From NCBI RefSeq assembly GCF_000143415.4, contig NW_003314268.1, forward strand, positions 717,389-781,388: a stretch of DNA of 64,000 nt. The letters are read 5' to 3'. This DNA is from Selaginella moellendorffii. Taxonomy: Eukaryota; Streptophyta; Lycopodiopsida; Selaginellales; Selaginellaceae. The notes beneath the pieces are model-generated. The model was not told where the DNA came from. It did not search any database and was given only the letters and a program-made list of their open reading frames with translations. Numbering within the stretch: the first letter of the stretch is position 1; the number at the start of each line of letters is the position of its first letter. Shown here one piece after another: positions 11,131 through 21,202 of the stretch. The position numbers and the translations under genes were made by a program.

Positions 11131-11380
11131 CTAAAAGAGTGCTTGTGTGTGGAGGCTGGTAAAATGTTGCAATGCTGATCTATCTATCAAACTGCAAGAA
11201 ATTGCAGAGGTGAAGGGAAGTCTCTTGCCAATTGTTACAAGTGCGATGGCCTTTAGACTCTCATTCACGATTTGAAGCTTTCTTTGATGCTCACGTACAG
11301 CAATCTTACAAGTTTGATTGGTGGCGACGTGCAGAAATTTAGTTTTTTTCCCATACAATGGTAACAACTTTGACTGTCTG
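11131..11380 (-). CDS. Unrecognised terminal exon candidate, block 1
   Basis: A minus-strand frame of at least 78 codons ending at 11131 (..LHTQALF, stop). It contains a likely amphipathic helix around CKIAVREHQRKLQIVNESLK. Just upstream on the minus strand is a credible splice acceptor: a CCCACCTCCTTCCAG tract, so the frame could be a last exon. The frame is open in all three gene blocks (30139-30402 and 54817-55098) with few changes. No family is recognised, and no partner exon can be assigned with confidence. It could also be non-functional sequence preserved by recent duplication. Confidence 0.35.
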
Positions 11381-11748
11381 GAAGGAGGTGGGCAAGCCTT
11401 TTCATCCGCTTATGACCTTCTAGACCAAGTCAAATGGCTTTATACCATATGGAACAACTGGAGGTGCGTACATATTAGCTCCTGAGTTCTTGCTCTAACG
11501 TGGTGTCGTGGTGTCGTGTGCCTGGGTGCCTAGAAAGTCGAACACCTTCGCTATCACCATCGTTACCCCACAGTCCAGCAGGAGATTTAAGGCAAAGCGT
11601 CCTTTATCAACGTGCACGTCTTCAAAGGCTTTGGAATTCTTCTAGTCTCATGTGATTTTGCTTTTTCCCAGAACCACTGGAGGTTCTTGTTAATAGTATG
11701 ACTCTCATCATTGTTTTTTCTTGTTTCGTTCTTTTTATTTCACAGGTG

Positions 11749-12061
11749 GAGCTGCTAAATTCCCAGTGGATTGAAGATCGTTCATTTGGTCGGGTCGGTT
11801 CAAATTTACATGCTATGTGATGGTAATGCGTCTGGAGCAAACTATGTAAGATCTTATTTTCCTCAGCTGGATTTGTTTTTCCATTTTCTAATCAAGTTAC
11901 GGGGACAAACTGATCAGGAATCCTTGCAAACGTACAAGAAGATCCACGATGTTAGAGACAAGTCTACAGATTGCAAATACTCGGCCTACATGGTAAAGTT
12001 CACGAGTTTTTCGGGGGATGCCTTGCCAAGCGGCTGCGCCGCAAGCCCTAGCGTGCTCTAG
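11749..12061 (+). CDS. Unrecognised plus-strand exon candidate, block 1
   Basis: An open plus-strand stretch of about 96 codons, no ATG at its start, preceded by a good acceptor (TTTTATTTCACAG ending at 11742). The translation includes VQIYMLCDGNASGANY, LDLFFHFLIKLRGQ and YKKIHDVRDKSTDCKYS, which has an ordinary protein composition. Counterparts are open at 30768-31049 and, inverted, 54204-54485. In the acceptor frame a TAA precedes the open part, so either another frame is used or the exon is broken. Product unknown. Confidence 0.3.
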
Positions 12062-12279
12062 GTATCATCTTGTTGCTAGGATCAAAGTCGGATCTCGGAC
12101 CTTTCAGAGATTCAAACATTATGAATTTGAACATTAAATCATCGTTTTTACAGCTAAATCAAAGAAAATGATATGAAAAAAACTATCACGAGTCTGAACT
12201 ATTCCGCTGCTCACTGCTCTTTAGCTGCTTCCACTTTTCTTTTTGAAGCTGCTGCCCCTGCTTGGTTTAAGAAATTTTT

Positions 12280-15233
12280 CGTCTTTAAGCTGCTCAATCT
12301 TTGCTGCTCGATCTTAGCTGTTTCAGCCTGCTCCCTTTCTCTCCAAGTTTTAAAATCATCTTACAGTTTTCCATTCCCACTTGCTCGATTCTTATGATCT
12401 CTGACGCTGGTTTTATCTTTCGCTGCTTCAAGTCCTGCTCCACCCTCATTTACATATTCTTCTGGCGGCCTCCTATGATCTGGACCAAGTTGGCAGTCAG
12501 ACTATTTTCCAAATAGAAAAGAAACATAATCTCTCAACTCACAAGTTGGCCAGAATAAGCAGCTCCTTAGCGTAGTCTCTGAGATGTTTTATTTATTTAG
12601 TCTCGAAGAGACGGCCTCCAACGATCTGGACCAAGTTGGAGCTCAGAAGATATTCCACCAGAGGAGAAAATTAAAAAACAAAAAAATACCATAGGATTTG
12701 TTGCTGATACTAAAGGAGCTACCATCACAATTTGTGTGTCGCTGCAGCTTGCTTCTTCTGTTTAACAACACGGATGAAATGAATGGAAGAGGAAAAAACG
12801 AATGACTCTACGTACCCTCGGTCCACATTTCTCGATTGTAAAGGTGGCCATTGAACCTCTGAATCGCTTTGCACCAGCTTCCACGTTCCATGAAACTCGT
12901 CCGATCTTCTGTCTTTATGACTCTAGCTTCGTCTTAGAGTTCGCTCCAGCTCTTGTAGTCTCCGCATGTCAGGGGCGAACATCAGCCGTTTTTCAGTCTT
13001 TGTGAAGCCGAACCTCTGGCTCCGCCGCCACAAGCAGTTTCTTCGAGTTCGAGATCATCTTGCCATCATCATCTTCTATCATCCAAGCACCTGTAAGAGT
13101 GATCCTGGACAGCATTGAAGCTCTCGTCCCGTTTCCGTCAACTAGAGAGCTTTGTCTTTGATCCGTCTTGGCATCTCATCTTCTCCTTCATCTCGCTGTT
13201 CTCACGCCAACGTTTGATGGACTCTTCTCCACTCGGCTGGCTGACTGCTCCGATCTCGGCCACTGTCTCGGCGAGCTCCGCTTGAGAAGCCCAGATCTTG
13301 ACAAAATTATCTGCTATCTCCCGATTGATCAAGATATCTCCGAAACTTTGGAGTCGAGGGAGGATATCTCCTCGAAGAGGTTGATCTTCTCTTGACTTAG
13401 AAGTGTGGAGACTGGTCTCTGGCGCTTTGGAGGCTTGCTACTGCTTCCCTGTGCTGCTCGAGCTGTCAGTACTTGGCTTGCACCTCTGTTCTGTATTTGA
13501 CTCTCGAGAGCTGGTTACTTCTTGAACTTCCATTCTCGTTTCTTCGACGTGCTTAGAACCTCTGGCAGTTAGGGAATGCTTCCGCCACTTCAGGCCTTGA
13601 TCGTGCTGAGAAGCTTGAGCGGAAGCATGCAAAAACACAGCTTCCTGCGAAGCCAGATGCTCCTTCTTGTCGCATGTAGCGTCCATCTGATCCGTCAAAC
13701 CTCTGCTCTCACATCGGTTCTCCTCGGCTTGTCTTCTTCATCCTTCAGAGCTCCTCGCCCAAAGCTTTGCTTTGCATCTGGCACGTCTCTCTCTCCTCCA
13801 GCGCCTCGAGTCCCGTGATCCTCTCCATCAGCTGCCAGTTACTTGCTTCTCCAGCCTCGCCTTTGCGCTTCCAAACTCCGCCATCACGTGCTCTCGCCGA
13901 GAGCTCCACCTCGTGCAGCGGATTCGACTCCGTCAGCCATTATCCCCTGGGGCTTCTCCTTCAAGAACTCCTGTCCGAACACTTCCCTCATTCCACCAGA
14001 TGACAGAGAACGTCTAGCGTAGTCTGTCTTATAGTCTCTGCAGCCATCCGAAACCCCAGTCACGAGGAGCTTCAGCTATATCGTCTTCTCGCCATCTTGC
14101 AGCCATCTGACACTGGTTTACGTCGTTCCTCGCTACTATCATGGACAGCCTTACCGCAGCAGGCGCTCCTGAATCATCTCCGTCCACTGGAAAGCCGAGA
14201 AGATAGATCCCTCCTTGCTCCAGACACTGTAGAGTGTAGCCCAACTTGATCCATTGATCTTCTCTTGACTTAGAAGAGTGTGGAGGCGGGCTAGCCTGTT
14301 TAGATGCCGAAGTTTGATGGACTCTGCTGCACTTCCAGCCGACTGCTCCGCCTGGAGCCTCGTCAACCGCTGCTTTCGACTCTCCATCTCGGCCACCATC
14401 TTCCGAAACTTTCAATTCCAGTCGTTGATCTTCCCTCGACTTAGAGTGTGGAGACTGGTCTTTAGCTCAGACTTGACGCTTTAGTGACCTGCTACTGTGG
14501 TGCTCGACTTGCTTGGATATTTGGCCACAGCTCCGAGTTTTCCCGCTCCAACTTTTGGATTTGATTTCCCTTGAAGCAATCTGACACTGAGTTCTTTGCT
14601 GATACTTTCATCCGAGCAGCTGTACGAGCATTCCTGGACAGCCCTGACCCGTTTTCAAAGTCTCTGTCAACTAGAGAGCTCTACCAGATGACAGAGAACG
14701 TCGAGTGTAGTCTGTCTTATAGTCTCTGCAGCCCTCTCTGTGAATCCGAATACCCCCACCGTCACGAGCAGCTTCAGCTGTATCATATTCTCGCCATCAC
14801 CATCTCGTTGCAGTCGTTCCCTTGCTACTATTCCTTCAAGCTGTGAACATTATACCGCAGCAGTATCTCCTGTCTCATCTCCGTCGACTGGAAAGCTGAT
14901 AAGATAGATCTCTCCTTGCTCCAGACACTGTAGAGTGTAGTCAAACTTGATCCATTGATCTTCTCTTGACTTAGAAGAGTGTGGAGGCTGGTCGCTGGCC
15001 TGTTTAGACGCCTGAAGTGTGATGGACTTCTCCGCCTGGAGCCCTGAGACACGGTTGTCACGCACTGCTTTCACGTCTTGGACAGTTGCAAATCTTTGGA
15101 GTCGAGTCCTCGAGAAGGTCGATCTTCTCTCGACTTAACTGGTCTATAGCTTTAGTGGCCTCCTCCTGTGCTGCTCAACTTGCTTGGAGATCCAACTTCT
15201 GGATTTGACTCTTGAGAGTTGGCTTCTCCGATG
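12280..15233 (-). pseudogene. Tandemly duplicated, frame-shifted coiled-coil exons (block 1)
   Basis: Minus-strand translation shows short stretches of heptad-like, E/K/Q/L-rich sequence that change frame repeatedly. Examples are LSQEKIN.. near 14260 and 14950, EEISSLDSKVSEI near 13340, VEETRMEVQEV near 13530 and WQLMERITGLEALEERET near 13800. The phrase encoded by AGTCAAGAGAAGATCAA recurs at about 13390, 14265, 14440, 14965 and 15130, showing repeated exon duplication. The tract lies directly downstream of the intact gene at 15234-16934 on the same strand, so it may be its former 3' part. Some units end in possible donors (CTGCG-GTAAGG near 14155), so a multi-exon gene cannot be excluded. 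Confidence 0.5.
14004..15065 (-). repeat. Direct tandem duplication of about 0.7 kb (block 1)
   Basis: The stretch starting CAGAGAACGTC at 14004 recurs at 14692, and TTGATCCATTGATCTTC at 14246 recurs at 14947, giving a period of about 690-700 bases. Both copies contain TAGTCTGTCTTATAGTCTC and a CTCCAGACACTGTAGAGTGT stretch. The duplication affects the coiled-coil exon tract and is shared by blocks 2 and 3, so it predates their separation. Confidence 0.75.
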
Positions 15234-16934
15234 CTAGAGTCCGAGCACTGGCCTCCAGTTGACCAATCCTTGCAGCCAACTTCTCGAGCTCGGAGCCAAC
15301 TTCATTTCTCGTTTCTTCAACGTGCTTAGAACAGTTTGCTCGTGTTCTCTTCTCAGGTAAACCCAGGGTCTAGTCGTCTTAGAGTTCGCTCCAGCCCGGC
15401 CGATCATCTTCTCGCCATCATGGTTCCGACAAAACAAACACTCATCGTTCACTTCAGCTCTCTACAACAAACACGGAAGTTATTAGCAAACGGCCATCTG
15501 GAATCTGGAAGGTATATCAAACTTACCTGTCTCCTCTTGAATTCGGCAACAAAATCTCTCCCCGCACGATCATATAGTTCTTTTGCCTCCTTCACGAAGA
15601 CCACCTCGCCGGACTGAAGCTTCTTCCACGGTTTCCTCTCACTCGGGATCCTATCCAGCATTTTCTGGAGCCTCATCATCTTCCGCGCTCGCTTGATCCT
15701 CTCTCGGTCGCTGGATTTGCCGTTGAGCTCCTCGTAAAGCTGCTCGGTGAGTCTGATCAGAATCCGGAGCGCGCTAACACTCCAAGACTTTTCCTCGTGC
15801 TTCTCCTCTTCTGTTTCCTCGCGCTTTTCCTCTTCCAAGCTGCGGATCTTCTTCTCGGTTTTTCCCCTCTGGTTTAGCCACCGGTTTGCCTTGTGGAAAG
15901 CTTCGAGATACGCGAACTCAACATAGCCCCCTCGGCCATCGCTAAGATGGGTTTCACTCCGCCGTCGGGTGCCGTCGGGAAGAATGTCCTCCGCTGAGGA
16001 AGAGAAGCGAACCATCTTCGGCCTGGAACCTGCAAGTCCAGAAGGCCATCGTGAGTCACAGTAGAAGAAGAATGCGAGAAGCAAAAGGAACCATACCTGG
16101 ACGACGACCCCCGGCTGGCAGTAGAATTGGCTTGGGTCGCTGCTCCTCCTGCTTGGGTTTGTCATTCTCCTGCTGCTTCATCTTCTCTTGATCGTCTTCC
16201 CGTTCCAGAGGCTGCTTGATCGGCTTGATCATCTGCTCCTCCTCTTGTTCCAGCTGCTGCTTCATCGGCTTCATCCGCTGCTCCTCCTCCTGTTCCTGCT
16301 CTTGCTTCATCGGCTTGATCGGCTTGATCGGCTGATTCGGCTGATTCTTCTCCTCTCGTTCCAGCTGCGGCTGCTCCTTGTGACCTTGCTCCTGTTTCAC
16401 CTCGCGCCTGAGTTCCTTCGTCTCATGGGCTTCTTTCTCCTGCTCCTCCTCGCTCAGCTGCTCAGCTTTCTTCTCTTGCTCCTCCTCCTTCAGCTGCTTC
16501 TCGGCTTCCTTTTCCTCCTCTTGTTCCAGCTTCATCGGCTTCATCTGATCGGCTTCTTTCTCCTCCTCGTTCACCTGCTCGGCTGTCTTCTCTTCCTTCA
16601 GCTGCTCCGCTTTCTTCTCTTGATTCTCCTCTTCGTCCTCTTTCTCTTGTTCCGGCTTGATCGGCTTGATCGGCTCCTTGTGCCCTCGCTCCTGTCGTAT
16701 CGCTTCTAAGACGATTTTCACCTCGTGCCTGAGTTCCTTCAACTTCAAGGCGGCGGCGTCCATGGCTTCTCCCGAGACGGCCTCACAGACACGATCTTGG
16801 ACCTTCAGCTTCGAGGCCGCCGCGTCCATGGCTTCCGGGTGGACCTTGTTGTCGCCCTTGTGCGCCTTTTTTGGTCGAAAGAGAGACCACAAACCTGTGA
16901 CGCATCCACTGCGCTCCTGCTCTGTTCGCGCCAT
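15234..16934 (-). CDS. Charged coiled-coil protein of unknown function (three exons), copy 1
   Basis: Exon 1 is 16934-16097, intron 1 is 16096-16030 (GTATGG..CTTGCAG, 67 bases), exon 2 is 16029-15527, intron 2 is 15526-15462 (GTAAGT..TTGTAG, 65 bases), exon 3 is 15461-15234. Joined, they give about 522 residues. Residues 1-80 carry a duplicated helix motif (EAMDAAASKLK and EAMDAAALKLK). Residues about 85-270 are E/K/Q-rich low complexity with recurring IKPIK/MKPMK and EQEEEQ. Exon 2 is helical and basic-acidic (RSLEEEKREETEEEKHEEK, then IRLTEQLYEEL). The ATG has G at +4. Exon 3 is less certain: another frame there looks more coiled-coil-like (SELEKLAARIGQLEASA), hinting at a frameshift or a different 3' end. 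No enzyme motif, signal peptide or membrane span is visible. The upstream region contains a CCCTAACCCTTA telomere-like stretch (16957-16968). Confidence 0.65.
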
Positions 16935-17033
16935 AGCTTGCCCTTTGCAAAATGCCTTTAATGCCCTAACCCTTACTAAATCTATTTCACTTTAATGCGT
17001 TCGTTTACATTTCTCGGCAGTGACTTAGGCAGC

Positions 17034-17255
17034 GCCCTGGCTCTTGAAACTCAGGCACGCTGGAACCAGCTCACAGGCTGCATCCCAGAAGATGTTTACA
17101 CACTCTCATCTCTCAATATCTAGACTTGAGTCTGGAACAAGTCCCTGGAGCTGGTTTCTAATGCTTCCAGCTTGAGAGTGCTGATCAAACCAGCTACTGG
17201 ATACCATCTGACCTCAGTAAACTTTCCAGAAGAAAACAAAGAAACGAGATGGTAG
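17034..17255 (+). pseudogene. Leucine-rich-repeat gene fragment (block 1)
   Basis: The plus strand reads ALALETQARWNQLTGCIPED, then VYTLSSLNI, stops, and continues with NASSLRVLI. NQLTG.IP..VYTLSSL is the typical plant LRR consensus (LxGxIPxxLxxLxxL) of receptor-like kinases and proteins. Two stop codons interrupt about 74 codons, and no start, kinase or further repeats are near. It is best read as a relic. The same fragment is at 36024-36245. Confidence 0.5.
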
Positions 17256-17530
17256 CTATAGTAAGTACAGTCTTTATGTGCTTTCTTTGTTGGTGAATGT
17301 TTAGATGCTTACCCTAGATGTGCCATTCTTAACATGCAAACTTTTTGACATGACAAAACTTCAAGAGCATTGAATTCACAAGGTAAGTGCTCTCTATCAT
17401 TCTCCTTAAAGCTTATGCTTTACGTCATGCAGGAAAATGCAAGTCAATTTTGGTCATGTTTGCTGTTGAGCTGCATCTTGTTACCAAGCACACATACTTC
17501 TGCCACCAATTTGCTTTTTGAAACTTTTGT

Positions 17531-17767
17531 ATGACATTGAATTTAGCAGACACAAAACTTTTTATTTGTTCTTTTTTAGATACAACGTCCTATGAGTCCA
17601 TTCTGAGTTCATCGTCAAGCTCAGGTGGTTCAGAGGAAGGAGGAGAAGCTGTTTTTAGTGATGGAGAGCATGTGGAGTTCGAGGACAATATTAGGGATGA
17701 TGCTGTTGCTTATATGGTGGAAGAATCGTCATCAGATGGAGATCATTATGCAGAGAAACTTATGTAG
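17531..17767 (+). other. Acidic serine-rich open frame (block 1, shortened)
   Basis: A frame of 78 codons with a Ser/Gly run and an acidic segment (EGGEAVFSDGEHVEFED). A possible acceptor (TTGTTCTTTTTTAG) ends at 17579 inside the frame, so the coding part could begin at the following ATACAACG. In block 2 the same frame continues for 96 codons (36521-36811), and here it is cut short where about 500 bases are missing. Product unknown. Confidence 0.3.
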
Positions 17768-17867
17768 AGAAACACTTGATACAATCCTTTCTACTAAGCA
17801 AAGAGCCCATTAGGTAAATTATACACTGTAAAATTGGGAAAATAAACAAATACCAATCATCCACTTT

Positions 17868-19016
17868 TGTAGCGCACTTGGTTTTTACCTCCTATCCTAT
17901 GGTGATTTACCATAGGATAACACTATGAAGCGGAACCTAAACCCTCTATGTGCCAAGTGTTATATCCCATGTGTCACATGCCACGTGTCCAAATGACAGT
18001 GGTGTGGAACTTGAGGTTCAAGGCCTTGGGCCACTAAACGAAAGAACAAATCCCAAACTCCCAAACATTGGAGCCGAGTGACGGAACTGGACCACGAAGC
18101 AACTCCCAAGCATATAGCCCAAGGAGTGAAGAGACAGGAGCCTAGAGTGACTTGGAACAGTCCTAGAGCAACCAACATCCTAATGATAGGATCAACATGC
18201 AAAACGGAGCCAAACAGAGTTTAGTGTTATTTTGGCATATCGGTGGCCTAACGTAAAGACATGGGTACTTCACTAGCTAGCATGGTGTGGAACTTGGGCT
18301 TAGACCTAAGCCAAATGCAAAACAAGGATAGACATGTAAACAGGAGTTAAACTATGCCTCAGGTTGGTTGGCCATGCACGACCTACCCACTATCCCTATT
18401 ATACATTTGAAACCCCATATAACCTCCCTTCCCCCACTTTGAGGAACACACACTTTGGGCTTTCACCCCAAGCCTCCCTTAGTACCAAAAGTTAGTCTCT
18501 AGAACAAGCTTGAAACTCACTAAATATGGAATGTTCTTAGATTGCAAATTTGAACACGAGATGAACATCATTGTGTTCATAAGAATCTCTACATTCCGTA
18601 GATATGCCAAATAAGTAAATTTGGACACTTTTTATAAATAGCATTTGGGACCAAAATGAGACTAACACAAAAGGTATGATAACAAGAGTGTTTGGCAAAC
18701 ACAATAAGTTATCATTTAGCAATATTGAGGGACCAAACTCAATATCGTGGGGGTTTTTAATACTAACAAGTACAAGCCAATGACACAAGTTTCTCAAACT
18801 AGGCTAAGTATGCTCAGCAAGAAACACATAAGGGTTCTTACCTTATATTTATCCAATCTAAGTGCATGGTTATTGACTAATTTCTCAACTAGCCCAAGTG
18901 GGAACTGATAACGGGTCCAACAATACTGACCTCCTGCTATCGTGGCAGTAAGGAAATTGTGTCCGTAAGAACTAGCTGACAAATAACTTTCGATACCCAA
19001 AGTCACATTCGTGACA
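17868..19016 (-). mobile_element. Solo LTR of the 40-47 kb element family, duplication ACTTT
   Basis: A 1149-base LTR in minus orientation. The plus strand starts TGTAGCGCACTTGG and ends CATTCGTGACA, so both strands begin TG and end CA. It is flanked by ACTTT at 17863-17867 and 19017-19021. There is no internal region or second LTR, so it is a solo LTR from LTR-LTR recombination. An 11-base stem (TATCCTATGGT, loop 5) lies at 17893-17919. Confidence 0.9.
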
Positions 19017-19269
19017 ACTTTATACTCCACATAACATTGCTATTATCTCATTTATATGTGGCAGAAGTGTTTAACAAACTTTGCTCCAAGTAGTGCAAGA
19101 ATGGTCATCAAATATTAATCCCAAGTCCTAATATTATCAACCTATAGCAATCATAAAAGTAAACTCAACTCTATTAGCAATGTTAGATCATGACCATATA
19201 TAATACTTTATATGGTAAAACACCCTATACCCTTATGATATACACATATTGAAGACATAAAAAATAACA

Positions 19270-20246
19270 ATCCTATTAAAAATTCTTATACATTGTGATC
19301 ATCCTTTTGAAGGTTTAATGAGCTATTTCACCAAATCATTCATTTGTGGATGATAAACACTTGTGAAAGTGTGATATATCCTTAGTTAAAATGTCAAAAT
19401 ATAAAATACCTCATCCATAAATGTAGAACTATTGTCTAAGAAAATCAGCTCTAGATAAGAATGCTAAAACACCACTCAATTAAAGAGAAAGCATTTAATA
19501 CCAGTCATAGATGTACTAGCATTAGCACCAACTTCCACCCACCAAGTAAAGTAGTAAAAAGCAATAATAACACACTCATTGATAGTAATTGACTATGAAA
19601 AAGGCCCTATCAAATAAAATGCCACCAATTCAATATCAAACTACAATTAACTTTAATTATCTTACAACAATAAAGACAGTATTATAAGTTTAGTACCAAA
19701 CTCAACTATGCCCATACCAAATAACATCATATCATATCTTTGACCAATAGAAAGATTTATATAACTTTTTAGTCATATGATGATATTTCATATACCTAAC
19801 TTGAATAGAAGAGTTATTATGGGTGTGGAGAAAATATAGAATAAGGCACCACTAGCCTCAAATATGTATCAAAATTAGTCTTCACAAAGTAAAAATGGTC
19901 ATCCTCAAGGTGATATTGAAAATATAACTATCAAAATAGCAAGTTATCAATAACTAATATAGAATTCCTAAACCACCCACAAATCCTTCAAATCCAAAGC
20001 TTATCCTTTTGAGTCTTACAAAAGTTCTAGATGTTGTAGACATTGAATATCAAACACAACAACTGATAGTGATACAAAATCTTTGTTTAAAAACTCTACT
20101 AATGTTGAAACAATAAACTTGTCACGAATATAAGAAGAGAGTAAAAAAAGGAGAGGAGGTCAAGAAAGAGTATTAGCATTACCTAGGGCGATAAACAACC
20201 TCAAAATTATATAGCTGAAAGTTTTAGATCCCACTAAGTTGTAAAA
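19270..20246 (-). pseudogene. Ty3/gypsy integrase remnant (unit B)
   Basis: Minus-strand translation gives, near 19920-19740, an H2C2-like zinc-binding region (..KYHHMTKKLYKSFYWSK), near 19640-19510 the core (LIGPF..TINECVIIAFYYFTWWVEV) and near 19375-19325 the VYHPQMNDLVK segment that matches the conserved YHPQ(T)NG.VE of retroviral-type integrases. Two frame positions and several stops are needed to read it. The catalytic Asp normally placed before YFT is replaced by Tyr. Unit C lacks this segment. Confidence 0.7.
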
Positions 20247-20413
20247 CTAGCTATAACGCATCTTATCTCTCTCCCCTTAAGCCAACTAGAAAAGGGGCCA
20301 TTAATTAATAAGAGAGCTTTTAGTGGCTATTTTATCTCTATTTATCCCCCAAGATTCCAAGGATCCACGGTGATAGTATATCCAAATCTCATTCCATAAT
20401 CACATATGTTACA

Positions 20414-20427
20414 CTCATCCCCCCTTC
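20414..20427 (-). promoter_or_regulatory. Polypurine tract of the TRIM-like element
   Basis: Minus-strand GAAGGGGGGATGAG ends directly at the TG of the 3' LTR, the position expected for the plus-strand primer of reverse transcription. Confidence 0.65.
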
Positions 20428-20745
20428 AAAGATGTTAATGTCCTCATTTACTATTGACTAATAACCCCTACTAAGCCAAGGGGAATTAACACTTCCATTT
20501 CTACACTGAATCTACTAATCCTTCCATTATATAGATTAGCTATTCCAAGGGAACCAACACCTCTATTTCCGTACTAAATTTACCAATCCTTCAATTGTGT
20601 AGATTAATTATTCCATGTGAGGCAACTAGTCATTCACTCGTACCGTAGTCCCACGGTGGATACTTTTGTTCATGGATGCTCTACCAAAAGGAAGGACGTA
20701 CGCATGGATGCCCACTAATCAATAGGATTTGAACCCATGCCATTT

Positions 20746-20757
20746 GCTCCGATACCA
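20746..20757 (-). promoter_or_regulatory. Primer-binding site of the TRIM-like element
   Basis: Minus-strand TGGTATCGGAGC, one mismatch to the plant tRNA-iMet primer site. It is followed by GGGTTCAAATCC, which matches a tRNA B-box. Counterparts are at 189-200 and 38729-38740. Confidence 0.65.
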
Positions 20758-20914
20758 CACTATCTTTCTCCCATTAAACTAACTGGAAAAGGATGAAAGA
20801 GCCCTTAATGGTTATTTTATCCCCATTTATCCCCGAAGGTTCCAAGGATCAACGGTAACAGTATATTTAAATCTCATCCTATGATCACATGCGCTAAATT
20901 AGCAAAGTTCTTCC

Positions 20915-21202
20915 ATGCTTTATTTCGTTAAAGTGAAACTTTTCATTATCCCACTTATGGTATGTGGCCACATGCCATTTTTATAACAACAATAAAAAAT
21001 TGAAGTTTTAGCTTTATAATTTATAAATTAAAAACTTTTCATATGATTTTGTGTTATAATATTGTGAAATATAAAAAAATAAATTAAAAAACTGATAGAA
21101 ATATTAATAAATATTAATTAAGTACTAGGAAATGGCATGTGGACACATGCTAATTAATGTCCCACTTTACTGAATAAGTCCCACTTTAACGAAATAAAGC
21201 AT
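20915..21202. mobile_element. MITE-like element with terminal inverted repeats (288 bases)
   Basis: The ends are inverted copies starting ATGCTTTATTTCGTTAAAGT, with a second shared block around CACATGCCATTT. The interior is AT-rich and non-coding. The flanks are TTCC on both sides (20911-20914 and 21203-21206). Units A and C carry the uninterrupted site TTCTTCCA at 353-360 and about 38890-38900, so this is an insertion unique to unit B. The superfamily is not clear from a 4-base duplication. Confidence 0.75.

Larger units (their letters stand above)
20252..20898 (-). mobile_element. TRIM-like element, complete (647 bases)
   Basis: A short LTR element in minus orientation inserted between RNase H and integrase. 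The 3' LTR is 20252-20413 and starts TGTAAC on the minus strand. It is immediately preceded by a polypurine tract GAAGGGGGGATGAG (20414-20427). The 5' LTR is about 20758-20898. The primer site TGGTATCGGAGC is at 20746-20757. The internal region is only about 340 bases and has no coding capacity. Flanks are CTAGC (20247-20251) and TTAGC (20899-20903); the copy in unit C has CTAGC on the right, supporting a 5-base duplication. Confidence 0.7.

Noticed and set aside
14029-14415. 128-codon minus-strand frame in block 1
   Set aside because: Its composition is less protein-like than an overlapping coiled-coil frame on the same strand, and the tandem copy of the region breaks it.
16188-16709. 173-codon plus-strand frame, very leucine-rich
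   Set aside because: It is the antisense shadow of the E/K/Q-rich exon 1 on the minus strand; the leucine runs mirror CTC/CTT complements of Glu/Lys codons.
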